64,000 bases of DNA. Origin: an uncultured Akkermansia sp. GTDB taxonomy: Bacteria; Verrucomicrobiota; Verrucomicrobiia; Verrucomicrobiales; Akkermansiaceae. The DNA is taken from assembly GCA_905200945.1 (NCBI GenBank), contig CAJKMG010000002.1, positions 186,001-250,000 of the forward strand, given 5' to 3'. The notes beneath the pieces were generated by a model. That model had not been told where the DNA came from, searched no databases, and saw nothing but the letters and a program-made list of their open reading frames with translations. The position numbers and the translations under genes are program-made. Of this stretch, positions 33,494 through 41,807 are shown piece by piece (position 1 is the stretch's first letter; each line of letters opens with the position of its first letter).

Positions 33494-36400
33494 ATGCCGC
33501 CCCTGACCAACATGTTGATCTCCGCTTCCGCCGGAACGGGAAAAACCTACCAGCTCTCCCTGCGTTTCCTGGGATTGCTGGCGCTGAACGGCGGCAACCA
33601 CCCCGAACGCCTCATCGCCATTACATTCACCCGCAAAGCGGCGGGAGAGTTCAAGGACCGCATTCTGACAGACCTGGCCGCGGGGGCCGCGGACGAAGCA
33701 GGCGCGGCGCGGCTGAAAGAACGGCTCTGGGCGGTCATTAAGGGAACGGACGGGGAGCCCGGCCTCTGGCCCGGCGCTCCGGAGGCATGGAAGGAGGAAA
33801 ACCTGCACAGGGAACGCTTCCTCCATTTACTGCACATTCTGGTGCAGAATTTGGCGCGGCTCAACCTCTGCACCATTGACAGCCTGTTTGCCCAGATTGC
33901 CTCTGCCAGCGCCTTTGAACTGGGAGTCAGCGGCTTCAATATGATTGACCCCACGGCGGAGAAACTGGCGCGCCGTGAAGCCCTGCTCTCCCTGTACCGG
34001 GAATGCTCCGTAAACAGGGAGCGAAGGAAGGACTTTGAAGATGCCTTCCTTTCCGGGGCGGATTCTGACGCGGAAGCCGCGGACGCTGAGAATTCCATGA
34101 TGCGTCGCCTGGGCACCTATCACGAACTTTTTCTGGATGTGCCGGATGCCGGGATGTGGGGAAACCCCGTCACGCTGGGCTTCACACCGGAGGAGCTGGC
34201 GCCTCCCGTCCCCCTGGAACAATTTGACTCCGTCCTGCACGACCTGTTGGAACAGGCCAAAGCCACCCCCATACCGGAGAAAAAAAGAGAAGCGAATACG
34301 CGGGAAGACTTCATCAGTTATCTGAAAAGTTTCAACACCTACACGTTTCTGGGTAAAGTCTGGTTCCGAGGAAAGAGCGGTTCCAAGGCGGACATCTCCC
34401 CGGAAAAGGCTCGTGCCAAATTTGCTGAATACTGGTCTCCGCTATTGGAAAAACTCATCCAGAGCTGGCTACGCATGGAGACGCTGCAGGTACTGCGCCG
34501 CACCCGCGCCACGCACGGACTGATGCTCCTGTTTGAGGGCAAATACTCCTCCCTGGTCCGCAACAGGGGGAGGTTCCTGTTCCATGACGTTACGCGCATG
34601 CTGGGAGGGGGCACCATTACGCCGGAACTTAAACGGGACCTGCAATACCGCATGTACTGCCGTTACGACCATTGGATGCTGGATGAATTCCAAGACACAT
34701 CCCAGCCCCAATGGCGCGTCATCAAGCCTTTCCTGGATGACCTGGCGGAATCCAAGGCCGGAAATGAAGGCAGCATTTTCGTGGTGGGGGATATCAAGCA
34801 GAGCGTGTACCAGTGGCGCGGCGGAGACCCGGAGCTGTTCCGCTCCGTTTCTTCACAGCTTCAACTGGAACAACGCGGCATGTCCACTTCCTACCGCTCC
34901 GTCCAGCCTGTGCTGGATCTGGTCAACGATATTTGCGACTATGCCCGGACAGCGCCCGGGTGCGAACCCGCCGCCCTGGAACAATGGGGGGAATATCCGG
35001 AGCACCGGTGTGCCCCCCATCTGGAAGGCCGCCCCGGCGCCTCCCAAATCTGGCAGGCGCCCAAGGCGGAAAACGTCTCCGCCAATGACCTGGTATGCCA
35101 GGCGGCGGCTGATATTCTGGAGCGTACAGGGGCCCTGCGCCGCGGCCTGGAAACAGCGATACTGGTCAGTACGAAGAACCAGGCTCTTGTCATCAAGGGA
35201 TGGCTGACGGATCACGGCATCCCCGCAGAAGTGTGTGACGACGTTCCGGTAGGCGTGGACTCTCCGCTGGGGAAAAACCTGCTGTACTTCTTCCGCTGGC
35301 TGCTGATGCCGGGAGATCCCTTTGTCGTCGGTCTGCTTACCCATTCCCCGCTCCGCCCCCTCATCACGCCGGGATGCCCGGAAAGCATGGGGTGGAAAGA
35401 ATGGCGCCTCCTGCTGGAACGGGAGGGCTACGCCGCCGTCATGGAGGAACTGGAACGGCGCCTGCTCCGGGGAGGGACGGAACTGACGGACTTCCACCGC
35501 GACCGACTGGCCGTCTGGCAGAATGAGGCGGAACAGGTGGACGAACAGGGCGTTTCCCTGGATGAATGGATCAGGCGCATGGAGGACCTGACCCGGCGGG
35601 AAGATCCCGCCGCGGGAATTGTCCGCATCATGACCATCCACAAATCCAAAGGGCTGGGATTTGACATCGTCATCCTGCCCCAGATCGGCAGGGATACTCC
35701 TTTCGCAAACGCCACGCATTTGACTCACTTCGTCAAAAAAAACAGGGATGGTGGAATAGAAGGAATCGTCATCAAACCGCCCAAAGAAATCTATCAAGAA
35801 ATTCCGCAATTCCGGGAACTTTACGGGGAATGGCGCGCGCGGCAGCAATTTGACGGATTCTGCAAGCTGTATGTGGCGCTTACCCGGGCCAAGCGGGCTA
35901 CTTACGTTATCCTCCCGTACCGGGAAGACAAGGGAGAAGAGACGGCAGATTCCATGTGGAAAGTGGTCCGTTCCTCTATCCGGTCCCTCAACCGGGGAAC
36001 GGAAGACATACTTCCGGAATCCGGAGCGTCATGCCTGTACTCCCGCGGTCTTGAAGGGTGGTACGCGGAATTCCCGGAAATCATACAAAAACGCGCGGAG
36101 GAAAGCGCGCTGAAATGGCCGAAGCAAAAACCGTTGGCCCGAGAACGGATATCCCCTTCCGGCCTGTCGGAGGAAGCCTCCCCGCTCCAGGGAGAAAAAC
36201 ACGCGGGCGCAGGGAAGGCCGCCGCGCTAGGTTCCGCCGTCCACGCCGTGTTTGAACGGATTACCCGCTGGGATGGTGAAAACAAGCCGGAGTGGGCTCT
36301 CCACCCTGCTACGGAGGCGGAACGCATCGTAACGGAGTGCATGGACATCCCATCCATCCGGGAACTTTTCACGCCTCCGGAAACAGCGCGCATCATGAAG

Positions 36401-36658
36401 GAACAGCGTATTGAAGCCATTGACGGGAACAACTGGATTTCCGGCATCATTGACAGGCTGATTCTTGATGACGGAGCCGCCGTCATCGTGGACTTCAAGA
36501 CGGATCATGCCGAATCCCCGGAACAACTGCGCGAGCGCCACTCAAACCAATTGAATGCTTATGCCCGCATTGTGTCCAGAATCACCGGAATACCGCTGGA
36601 ACGCATAACGCGCATCATTGTTTCCACCTGCTTAAAGGAAACCGTTCCCATCCAATAA
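33494..36658 (+). CDS. addA: AddA-like UvrD-family helicase/nuclease
   Basis: The 1054-residue protein is a superfamily 1 helicase joined to a RecB nuclease. Helicase motifs are visible in order: Walker A ASAGTGKT at residues 11-18, motif Ia IAITFTRKAAGEFKDRI, Walker B HWMLDEFQDTSQPQW, motif III VVGDIKQSVYQWRGGDPELF, motif V RIMTIHKSKGLGFDIVILP and motif VI LYVALTRAKRATYV. The C-terminal nuclease has GSAVHAVFERI and the D-x-K motif in VIVDFKTDHAES. Together with AddB it would unwind and degrade broken ends to start RecA repair. The start ATG is one base after the AddB stop, so translation is coupled. Confidence 0.93.
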   Translation: MPPLTNMLISASAGTGKTYQLSLRFLGLLALNGGNHPERLIAITFTRKAAGEFKDRILTDLAAGAADEAGAARLKERLWAVIKGTDGEPGLWPGAPEAWKEENLHRERFLHLLHILVQNLARLNLCTIDSLFAQIASASAFELGVSGFNMIDPTAEKLARREALLSLYRECSVNRERRKDFEDAFLSGADSDAEAADAENSMMRRLGTYHELFLDVPDAGMWGNPVTLGFTPEELAPPVPLEQFDSVLHDLLEQAKATPIPEKKREANTREDFISYLKSFNTYTFLGKVWFRGKSGSKADISPEKARAKFAEYWSPLLEKLIQSWLRMETLQVLRRTRATHGLMLLFEGKYSSLVRNRGRFLFHDVTRMLGGGTITPELKRDLQYRMYCRYDHWMLDEFQDTSQPQWRVIKPFLDDLAESKAGNEGSIFVVGDIKQSVYQWRGGDPELFRSVSSQLQLEQRGMSTSYRSVQPVLDLVNDICDYARTAPGCEPAALEQWGEYPEHRCAPHLEGRPGASQIWQAPKAENVSANDLVCQAAADILERTGALRRGLETAILVSTKNQALVIKGWLTDHGIPAEVCDDVPVGVDSPLGKNLLYFFRWLLMPGDPFVVGLLTHSPLRPLITPGCPESMGWKEWRLLLEREGYAAVMEELERRLLRGGTELTDFHRDRLAVWQNEAEQVDEQGVSLDEWIRRMEDLTRREDPAAGIVRIMTIHKSKGLGFDIVILPQIGRDTPFANATHLTHFVKKNRDGGIEGIVIKPPKEIYQEIPQFRELYGEWRARQQFDGFCKLYVALTRAKRATYVILPYREDKGEETADSMWKVVRSSIRSLNRGTEDILPESGASCLYSRGLEGWYAEFPEIIQKRAEESALKWPKQKPLARERISPSGLSEEASPLQGEKHAGAGKAAALGSAVHAVFERITRWDGENKPEWALHPATEAERIVTECMDIPSIRELFTPPETARIMKEQRIEAIDGNNWISGIIDRLILDDGAAVIVDFKTDHAESPEQLRERHSNQLNAYARIVSRITGIPLERITRIIVSTCLKETVPIQ

Positions 36659-36669
36659 GCCTTTCTTTC

Positions 36670-36705
36670 CGGGCAAATCCGTTTCCCTGTTTTTGCCCGT
36701 GTTTC
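36670..36705 (+). terminator. Likely terminator after the addAB operon
   Basis: An 8-bp stem CGGGCAAA / TTTGCCCG with a 14-base loop starts 12 bases after the addA stop and is followed by TGTTTC, a weak T tract. Confidence 0.4.
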
Positions 36706-36808
36706 ACTTCAATTCCGGTTCATCTCCGGTATGGAAAAAGGGGGCCCCGGAGAACGGGCAGGAATAGAAACAATCTGCTACACAGACAGGGAAAGGAAAA
36801 ACGCCTAA

Positions 36809-36840
36809 TAAAAAACCGCTCCGTATAAATTACGGAGCGG
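36809..36840 (-). terminator. Rho-independent terminator after the PEP-CTERM gene
   Basis: On the minus strand a perfect 10-bp stem CCGCTCCGTA / TACGGAGCGG with a 5-base loop is followed by TTTTTT. It lies 30 bases past the stop. Confidence 0.9.
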
Positions 36841-36869
36841 CGCTGATAACAAGGTTTGTTATTTCCCGG

Positions 36870-37658
36870 TCAAGCCCGGCGACGGCGCAGGAACAGAGCA
36901 GCAGCGCCCAGCAGGCTCAATGCTGCCGTAGCGGGTTCCGGAACCTGCGTCAGGGCAAGATAATTGAGGGCCGTCCGGCCGTAAGAGCTGGAACCATTCC
37001 CCTGAATCGTAAGGGTAAGCGTTCCGTCTTCCCCCACGACAATGTTCTCCACCGAGGAATAAAGCCCTTTATTGGCGGTAGCGCTGGAAGTTCCAGAATT
37101 TCCCGGAGTCAGAACGCCGGACTTATCTCCCGTCACGGAAGAAATTTCGGCCCAGTTCCCGCTGGCATCTGTACCGAAGCTTGTCCACACGGCATTGGAA
37201 GCATCGGCGTTTCCGATCGTCCAAGTCTGACCGGCAAACACGTCCTTGCCTGTGAAACCTCCAAAGATGGACAAGGCGTATTCCCCGGCGGCAAGACCAC
37301 TGAACGTTACGGTGAAATAACCGGAACCATCGGCCGTTTGCGTTAAAAGACCGTCACGAAAGGTGTCCCCCAGGCTGAAAGGCATGCTGCCATTGAAAGG
37401 ATTTTTCCAATCGGCTTCTTCCTCAGCCGTCTTGGTGGTGGTATAACCATTTTCCGATACATATCCTCCGGCCGTGCTCCACGCCAAAGAAACGCTTCCC
37501 GGCATGCTGCCCAAAGAGGCGGAGGCGTTATCATAATTCATGTTGAGCGCACCTTCCGTCGTGGCGTCACTACGTCCGAAATCAATCTGTACCGTCGCCG
37601 CCTGTACTGCAAGCAGGGAACTCGCGATCAAAGCTAAAGAAAATAAGGATTTCTTCAT
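36870..37658 (-). CDS. PEP-CTERM sorted surface or secreted protein
   Basis: The 262-residue protein has a Sec signal peptide (MKKSLFSLALIASSLLAVQA) and a C-terminal sorting tail: the VPEPAT motif, a hydrophobic helix (AALSLLGAAALFL) and an RRRRA end. This is the PEP-CTERM arrangement recognised by exosortase (EpsH) systems. The middle is Ser/Thr/Gly-rich beta-type sequence with FTVTFSGLAAGEYALSIFGG, which looks like a jelly-roll or carbohydrate-binding fold. No exosortase is in the window. Function beyond surface export is unknown. A promoter-like sequence lies upstream at 37708-37736. Confidence 0.82.
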   Translation of the reverse strand: MKKSLFSLALIASSLLAVQAATVQIDFGRSDATTEGALNMNYDNASASLGSMPGSVSLAWSTAGGYVSENGYTTTKTAEEEADWKNPFNGSMPFSLGDTFRDGLLTQTADGSGYFTVTFSGLAAGEYALSIFGGFTGKDVFAGQTWTIGNADASNAVWTSFGTDASGNWAEISSVTGDKSGVLTPGNSGTSSATANKGLYSSVENIVVGEDGTLTLTIQGNGSSSYGRTALNYLALTQVPEPATAALSLLGAAALFLRRRRA

Positions 37659-37707
37659 GACAAAAGAGAGTAAACCGGTTCAACAATCTGCTGAATGCCG
37701 GGATATC

Positions 37708-37736
37708 TTAATAAAAATGCATTTTATTCATATCAA
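37708..37736 (-). promoter_or_regulatory. Sigma-70-like promoter for the PEP-CTERM gene
   Basis: Read on the minus strand, TTGATA is followed by 17 bases and TATTAA. It sits in an AT-rich stretch about 50 bases before the start codon at 37658. Confidence 0.4.
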
Positions 37737-37920
37737 AAATATTATATATTGTCTTCATCTTGGTAGAAGATGGTTTATTCCATAAAAAATAAATATAATA
37801 TATGATTAAGTTTTCATGATTTCCATTGACACCGGATTGTTGATCCGCGGTCATTCGCCCGTATCAGAATAAAGAAAAAAGCCCGGGGACGGATCAGTAA
37901 AACGGTAAAAAAATAATCCG

Positions 37921-39306
37921 TCAAGGTTCCGGAACAGCCACCCGGATGCTTTCAATCCCCAAATACCGGGCCACGGAACGGTTAATGAATTCATCCGGAT
38001 CACCGCTGCTCATGCGCCACATAACGGAAACATAAGGAGCCAACGGCACGGAATCATAAGGAGGAACCGTAATATTTCTCTTGCCCTGTTCCAATTCATG
38101 GAGGATGAACATCCTCCGTTCCTCACACTGGCGGTGGATGCGGGGAAAAGCATCCAGATAGCCGGAGCATACCCACAGGGCCGGGCCTGCCGCCGCCAGC
38201 AGCACGCATAATGGAATCCAGCGCTTTCGCGCAGTATCCATCCATACTCCGTACAAACCCAGAATTCCCGTTATCATCAATACTGTGGCAGAAAACATGG
38301 CGTGCCATGCCGGAATCACACGTACAAAAAAGCTGATTGCCATGGCATGGGCCACCAGAATAAACAGCAGGGAGGCGCACATGCGCCGTCCGGCCTCTCC
38401 CCGCCAGGTTTTCATCCCCGCCTCCACAGCCAGCAGGAGCAGAGCGGCGGCGGCAATGGCCAGCAACATTTTAGGAATCGGCATGAATTCATAAAAGGCG
38501 TTTACCAATTCCGGAATAGCGCCGAAACGCTCCCCCCAGGAATGAAGAACGGCAGCTCCGCCCGCCGTCTCCGAATGGAGGCGGGCCGCATTGCCCGGAG
38601 CCAGCAGAAGAAAGGCTCCTCCCAGCGCATGAAATCCCCAGCCAATGAAGAACCAGCGGGGAAGAACCGTTCCCCGGCCGCGAGCGTAAAGCCAGTACAC
38701 GAACAGCATGCCCAGGGAAGCGGGAACCTGGTTCTCATTCGTCATGCCGGCGGCAAAAGCCGTGATGCCTATCCAGAACCAGGAAAAAGGAGTGTCCCGA
38801 ATCCGGGAAGTTCCTGCCCATAAGGAACGGTACAGGCACAGGAAACCCAGCCAGATGGCAGCCGCCCATGCGTAATTGGTTCCCCCGGACAGCCAGAACA
38901 TCGTAATACCCGGCCTGGATGAAGATGTAAGCAAAAGAAGCGCTCCCACGACAAACAGCAGCACATCCCGCCAGTTTCCGGAATTTACCCTTCTTCCCTG
39001 CGCCAGGAAAAACATCATCAAAGCCAGGGAAAGAAGCACGAAGGGATTGACGGCCAGAAAAAGCCATTTTCCCGCCGTAGCCGTAAAAATAGCGAGGAAT
39101 TCCCCCAGCCGGGGATTCCAGTGCATGTATGACCACCAGCACCGCTCCAGCACGGGCTGAAAGGCAAGGCGGTGGTCCGCCCCGAACACGGAATGCATCA
39201 AGCTATCCCCGGTGAAAGGAGTCCACCAGGTAAGCAGCATGGCATACACAAGAAACGCCAGCACCACCACCCGGAACAGGAAACGCGCCGCCAGTGACTG
39301 CTTCAT
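37921..39306 (-). CDS. Polytopic membrane protein of unknown function (DUF6056-like)
   Basis: The 461-residue protein has about ten to twelve hydrophobic segments, with an N-terminal periplasmic loop (WTPFTGDSLMHSVFGADHR) and a soluble C-terminus. The pattern MTNENQVPASLGMLFVYW and SWFWIGITAFAAGMTNEN, with a long loop after the first helix, is like GT-C-type glycosyltransferases and the DUF6056 family. No catalytic motif is certain. It lies downstream of rseP on the same strand, 32 bases away, so it may be co-transcribed, but no functional link is evident. Confidence 0.6.
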   Translation of the reverse strand: MKQSLAARFLFRVVVLAFLVYAMLLTWWTPFTGDSLMHSVFGADHRLAFQPVLERCWWSYMHWNPRLGEFLAIFTATAGKWLFLAVNPFVLLSLALMMFFLAQGRRVNSGNWRDVLLFVVGALLLLTSSSRPGITMFWLSGGTNYAWAAAIWLGFLCLYRSLWAGTSRIRDTPFSWFWIGITAFAAGMTNENQVPASLGMLFVYWLYARGRGTVLPRWFFIGWGFHALGGAFLLLAPGNAARLHSETAGGAAVLHSWGERFGAIPELVNAFYEFMPIPKMLLAIAAAALLLLAVEAGMKTWRGEAGRRMCASLLFILVAHAMAISFFVRVIPAWHAMFSATVLMITGILGLYGVWMDTARKRWIPLCVLLAAAGPALWVCSGYLDAFPRIHRQCEERRMFILHELEQGKRNITVPPYDSVPLAPYVSVMWRMSSGDPDEFINRSVARYLGIESIRVAVPEP

Positions 39307-39338
39307 GGAACAAGCCGGAATAAAAATGCCGTCCGCAA

Positions 39339-40784
39339 CTAATCCGCGACGGCCTTGAATACCGGAGTGGGCAGCTTGTCCGGCTTCTTGCCAAAGAAAT
39401 CCCCCACGTCCTTGAATGTCACGAACAGGAAGAACCCCATCAGCAGGAACACAAAGCCGAACTGGACGAATTCCAGGACTTTTGCATTCAGGGGGCGCCG
39501 GAAAATCAATTCAACGGCATTCATGACCACATGGCCGCCATCCACCACCGGAAGAGGCAGAATATTCAGAATCGCCAGGTTCACGTTCAACACCACGGAA
39601 AACCACAGGGCCAGCTTCCACCCTTCATCCAGGGAGAACATCTTGTAAAACTGATTGGCAATTCCCACTGGCCCGGAAAGGTGCTCCACGCCCACGCTGC
39701 TGCCGGGGGCCACCACCTTCGCCAGGGTATCCCCCATCCATTTCAAACTTTGCTTGATCTGCGCCCACGGAGAAGGATGGACGGTGACGTCACGTCCCAC
39801 GGAGCTCAAGTCCCAGCTCACGCCCAGAATAGGCTGCGCTCCCCTGAGCAGGGAGCCGTCCGCACTATTGTGCCAATTCTCAGGCAGCTTCCCCTGGATA
39901 TTCACCTGCCTTGCACCCCCATCCCTGTCCGTCACATCCAGCAGGAGCGGTTCATTCTTCTTCAGCAGAGCGTCCAGCGCGGCAGGGTTCCAGAGGCGTT
40001 CTCCGTTGGCGGCCGTAATCTTATCGCCCGGGTTCAATCCGGCCAGAGCGGCAGGAGAATTGGGAAGCACTTCCCCAATCACGCAGGGCATGGCCTGCAT
40101 CAATCCCACCTGGCGCATGCCGGAGCGCTGCCACCAGGACGTTTCCGGAATCCGGAATCCGCAGGAAATTTCCATCTCTCCTTCATGTCCGGGCCTCTGC
40201 ACCGTAAAAACCACACGGTCATGCTCGCCCAGCATGATCAATTCCCGCACGCCTTCCATATTGCCAGCCCACTTGTCCACAGGATGGCCGTCCACCTTCA
40301 CAATCTTGTCCCCGGGCAGAATGCCGGCCTGCGCCGCAGGACTGTCCGGCGCAACGAAACCGACCGTAGTCACGCCCATCTCCACATCCGGCTTGCCCAC
40401 CATCCAGACGGCCACGGCAAACAACACAGCCAGCAGAAAAGAAGCGGCAGGCCCGGCGGCGGCAACGATAATCTTGTCCAGGGGAGTGACCGGCTTCAAA
40501 TCCCTGGGAAGCTCCGCATGCCCTTCAATGGCTTCCATAGGAGCCATCTGTGGCAGGGAAACAAAGCCGCCGGCCGGAATCCAGCCCAGCCCCCACTGTA
40601 CGCCGTTCACCGTTTTTTTCCAGATGGGACGGCCAAACCAGATTTGAAACCTGTCCACATACAGACCGCGCCAGCGGGCAGCGAAAAAATGACCAAGCTC
40701 ATGAATAAAAATCATGAAGTTAAACAACATCACCACGCCGAAAATAATGGCGATGGTGGTAAGAACGGAAAGAATGCTGTCCAT
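39339..40784 (-). CDS. rseP: RIP metalloprotease RseP (site-2 protease)
   Basis: This intramembrane zinc protease would cut anti-sigma factors or remnant signal peptides. The 481-residue protein has the zinc motif HELGH at residues 28-32 in the first membrane helix and VVDGGHV in a later helix, the M50B signature. Two PDZ domains lie between (GDKIVKVDGHPVDKW and GDKITAANGERLWNP). Length and order match RseP. It is encoded about 210 bases downstream of the L20 gene and overlaps no other gene. No rseA or rpoE is seen here. Confidence 0.95.
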   Translation of the reverse strand: MDSILSVLTTIAIIFGVVMLFNFMIFIHELGHFFAARWRGLYVDRFQIWFGRPIWKKTVNGVQWGLGWIPAGGFVSLPQMAPMEAIEGHAELPRDLKPVTPLDKIIVAAAGPAASFLLAVLFAVAVWMVGKPDVEMGVTTVGFVAPDSPAAQAGILPGDKIVKVDGHPVDKWAGNMEGVRELIMLGEHDRVVFTVQRPGHEGEMEISCGFRIPETSWWQRSGMRQVGLMQAMPCVIGEVLPNSPAALAGLNPGDKITAANGERLWNPAALDALLKKNEPLLLDVTDRDGGARQVNIQGKLPENWHNSADGSLLRGAQPILGVSWDLSSVGRDVTVHPSPWAQIKQSLKWMGDTLAKVVAPGSSVGVEHLSGPVGIANQFYKMFSLDEGWKLALWFSVVLNVNLAILNILPLPVVDGGHVVMNAVELIFRRPLNAKVLEFVQFGFVFLLMGFFLFVTFKDVGDFFGKKPDKLPTPVFKAVAD

Positions 40785-40923
40785 GGTAGTTTTTGCTGTT
40801 CAGGTTGCCACAGAACGCTCCTGTGAACAAGCTTCAAAGATGTCCTAATGACAAAGTGAATGCTGATGTTCCGAACGGATTTCAAAATATGCCGACGACC
40901 AGCACCGTTATGCCCGGACATGA

Positions 40924-40957
40924 AAACAGCCTCCGGAAATAATTTTCCGGAGGCTGT
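40924..40957 (-). terminator. Rho-independent terminator after rplT
   Basis: On the minus strand the 14-bp stem ACAGCCTCCGGAAA / TTTCCGGAGGCTGT is followed by TTT. It begins 40 bases after the L20 stop. Confidence 0.8.
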
Positions 40958-40996
40958 CGGTTAACGTTTACTGAACAGATGGATGCTCCCGCACAT

Positions 40997-41380
40997 TCAG
41001 GCGCGGAGAGCGGCGCCATCCTTGGCTTCAATGGCTTTCTTCGCTTGAGCAAAGATGGCGTCAAAAGCCTTTTCGTCAGAGACGGCCAAATCGGCAAGAA
41101 CCTTGCGGTCCAAATCGATATTGGCGGCTTTCAAGCCTTCCATAAAGCGGGAATAGGTCAGACCGCGGTCGCGGACGGCAGCGGAAATACGGGCAATCCA
41201 AAGACGGCGGAATTGTCCCTTCCGACGCTTGCGGTCACGGTATTCATACTGCCAAGCCTTGTAAACAGCATCCTTGGCGTAGCGGAAGAGTTTGCTGCGG
41301 AAACCGCGGAAACCCTTGGCGCGCAAGAGAATGCGCTTACGGCGCTTGCGAGAGGCCGGTCCATTAGTGGCACGTGGCAT
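40997..41380 (-). CDS. rplT: 50S ribosomal protein L20
   Basis: L20 is an early-assembly 23S rRNA-binding protein. The 127 residues start MPRATNGPASRKRRKRILLR, with the basic N-terminal extension, followed by AKGFRGFRSKLFRYAKDAVYKAWQ and RDRKRRKGQFRRLWI, typical of L20. A short lysine/alanine tail extends the C-terminus. It follows the L35 gene by about 150 bases, and the usual upstream infC is absent. Confidence 0.97.
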   Translation of the reverse strand: MPRATNGPASRKRRKRILLRAKGFRGFRSKLFRYAKDAVYKAWQYEYRDRKRRKGQFRRLWIARISAAVRDRGLTYSRFMEGLKAANIDLDRKVLADLAVSDEKAFDAIFAQAKKAIEAKDGAALRA

Positions 41381-41478
41381 AGCTTATTTCTATTTCTATC
41401 TTGAACAGACTGTTCTTCCTCACCTCCCTGCAGTCTCGCCTGTTCTTATCTTCTCATCGGAAGAAGGCTGCATGAAGG

Positions 41479-41497
41479 CCCCCCGTTCAGCGGGGGG
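41479..41497 (-). promoter_or_regulatory. GC hairpin in the rpmI-rplT spacer
   Basis: Seven C/G pairs (CCCCCCG / CGGGGGG) with a 5-base loop lie between L35 and L20. No T run follows on either strand. It could be an mRNA structure for L20 autoregulation or attenuation; this is a guess from position. Confidence 0.3.
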
Positions 41498-41529
41498 AAA
41501 GCTCGGCATTAGTCGAGCGTTTCCGCGGT

Positions 41530-41739
41530 TTAGGCGAAAGGCAGGTTCTGCTTGACTGCCCAGACTTGCGTCTCGTCCACCAGAGCCACCTTGCCAAGCT
41601 GGCGCTTGCGCTTGCTGGACTTCTTCTGGAGGATGTGGCGCTTGCCCTGTTTACGGCGCAGTACCTTGCCCGTGCCGGTAACCTTGAAACGCTTGGCGAC
41701 TGCCTTGCGGGTTTTATTGATACCACCTTTGCGGGTCAT
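41530..41739 (-). CDS. rpmI: 50S ribosomal protein L35
   Basis: L35 is a small basic ribosomal protein. The 69-residue sequence has the family signature KRFKVTGTGKVLRRKQGKRH and ends with a short acidic/hydrophobic segment. The first residues, MTRKGGINKTRKAVAKR, fit L35. It precedes rplT in the usual order. The previous gene on this strand is a membrane protein and not infC. Confidence 0.95.
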   Translation of the reverse strand: MTRKGGINKTRKAVAKRFKVTGTGKVLRRKQGKRHILQKKSSKRKRQLGKVALVDETQVWAVKQNLPFA

Positions 41740-41807
41740 GGTGGAAAGAGATTACAGGCTTTTTCCAAATACGCAAGTATTTTTATGATTTTTTCCGTCA
41801 GACTACA

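Noticed and set aside
37833..37847. Another CGGAT...ATCCG palindrome near the PEP-CTERM gene
   Set aside because: Only five-base arms and a five-base loop are present and there is no inverted partner nearby, so it could be chance.
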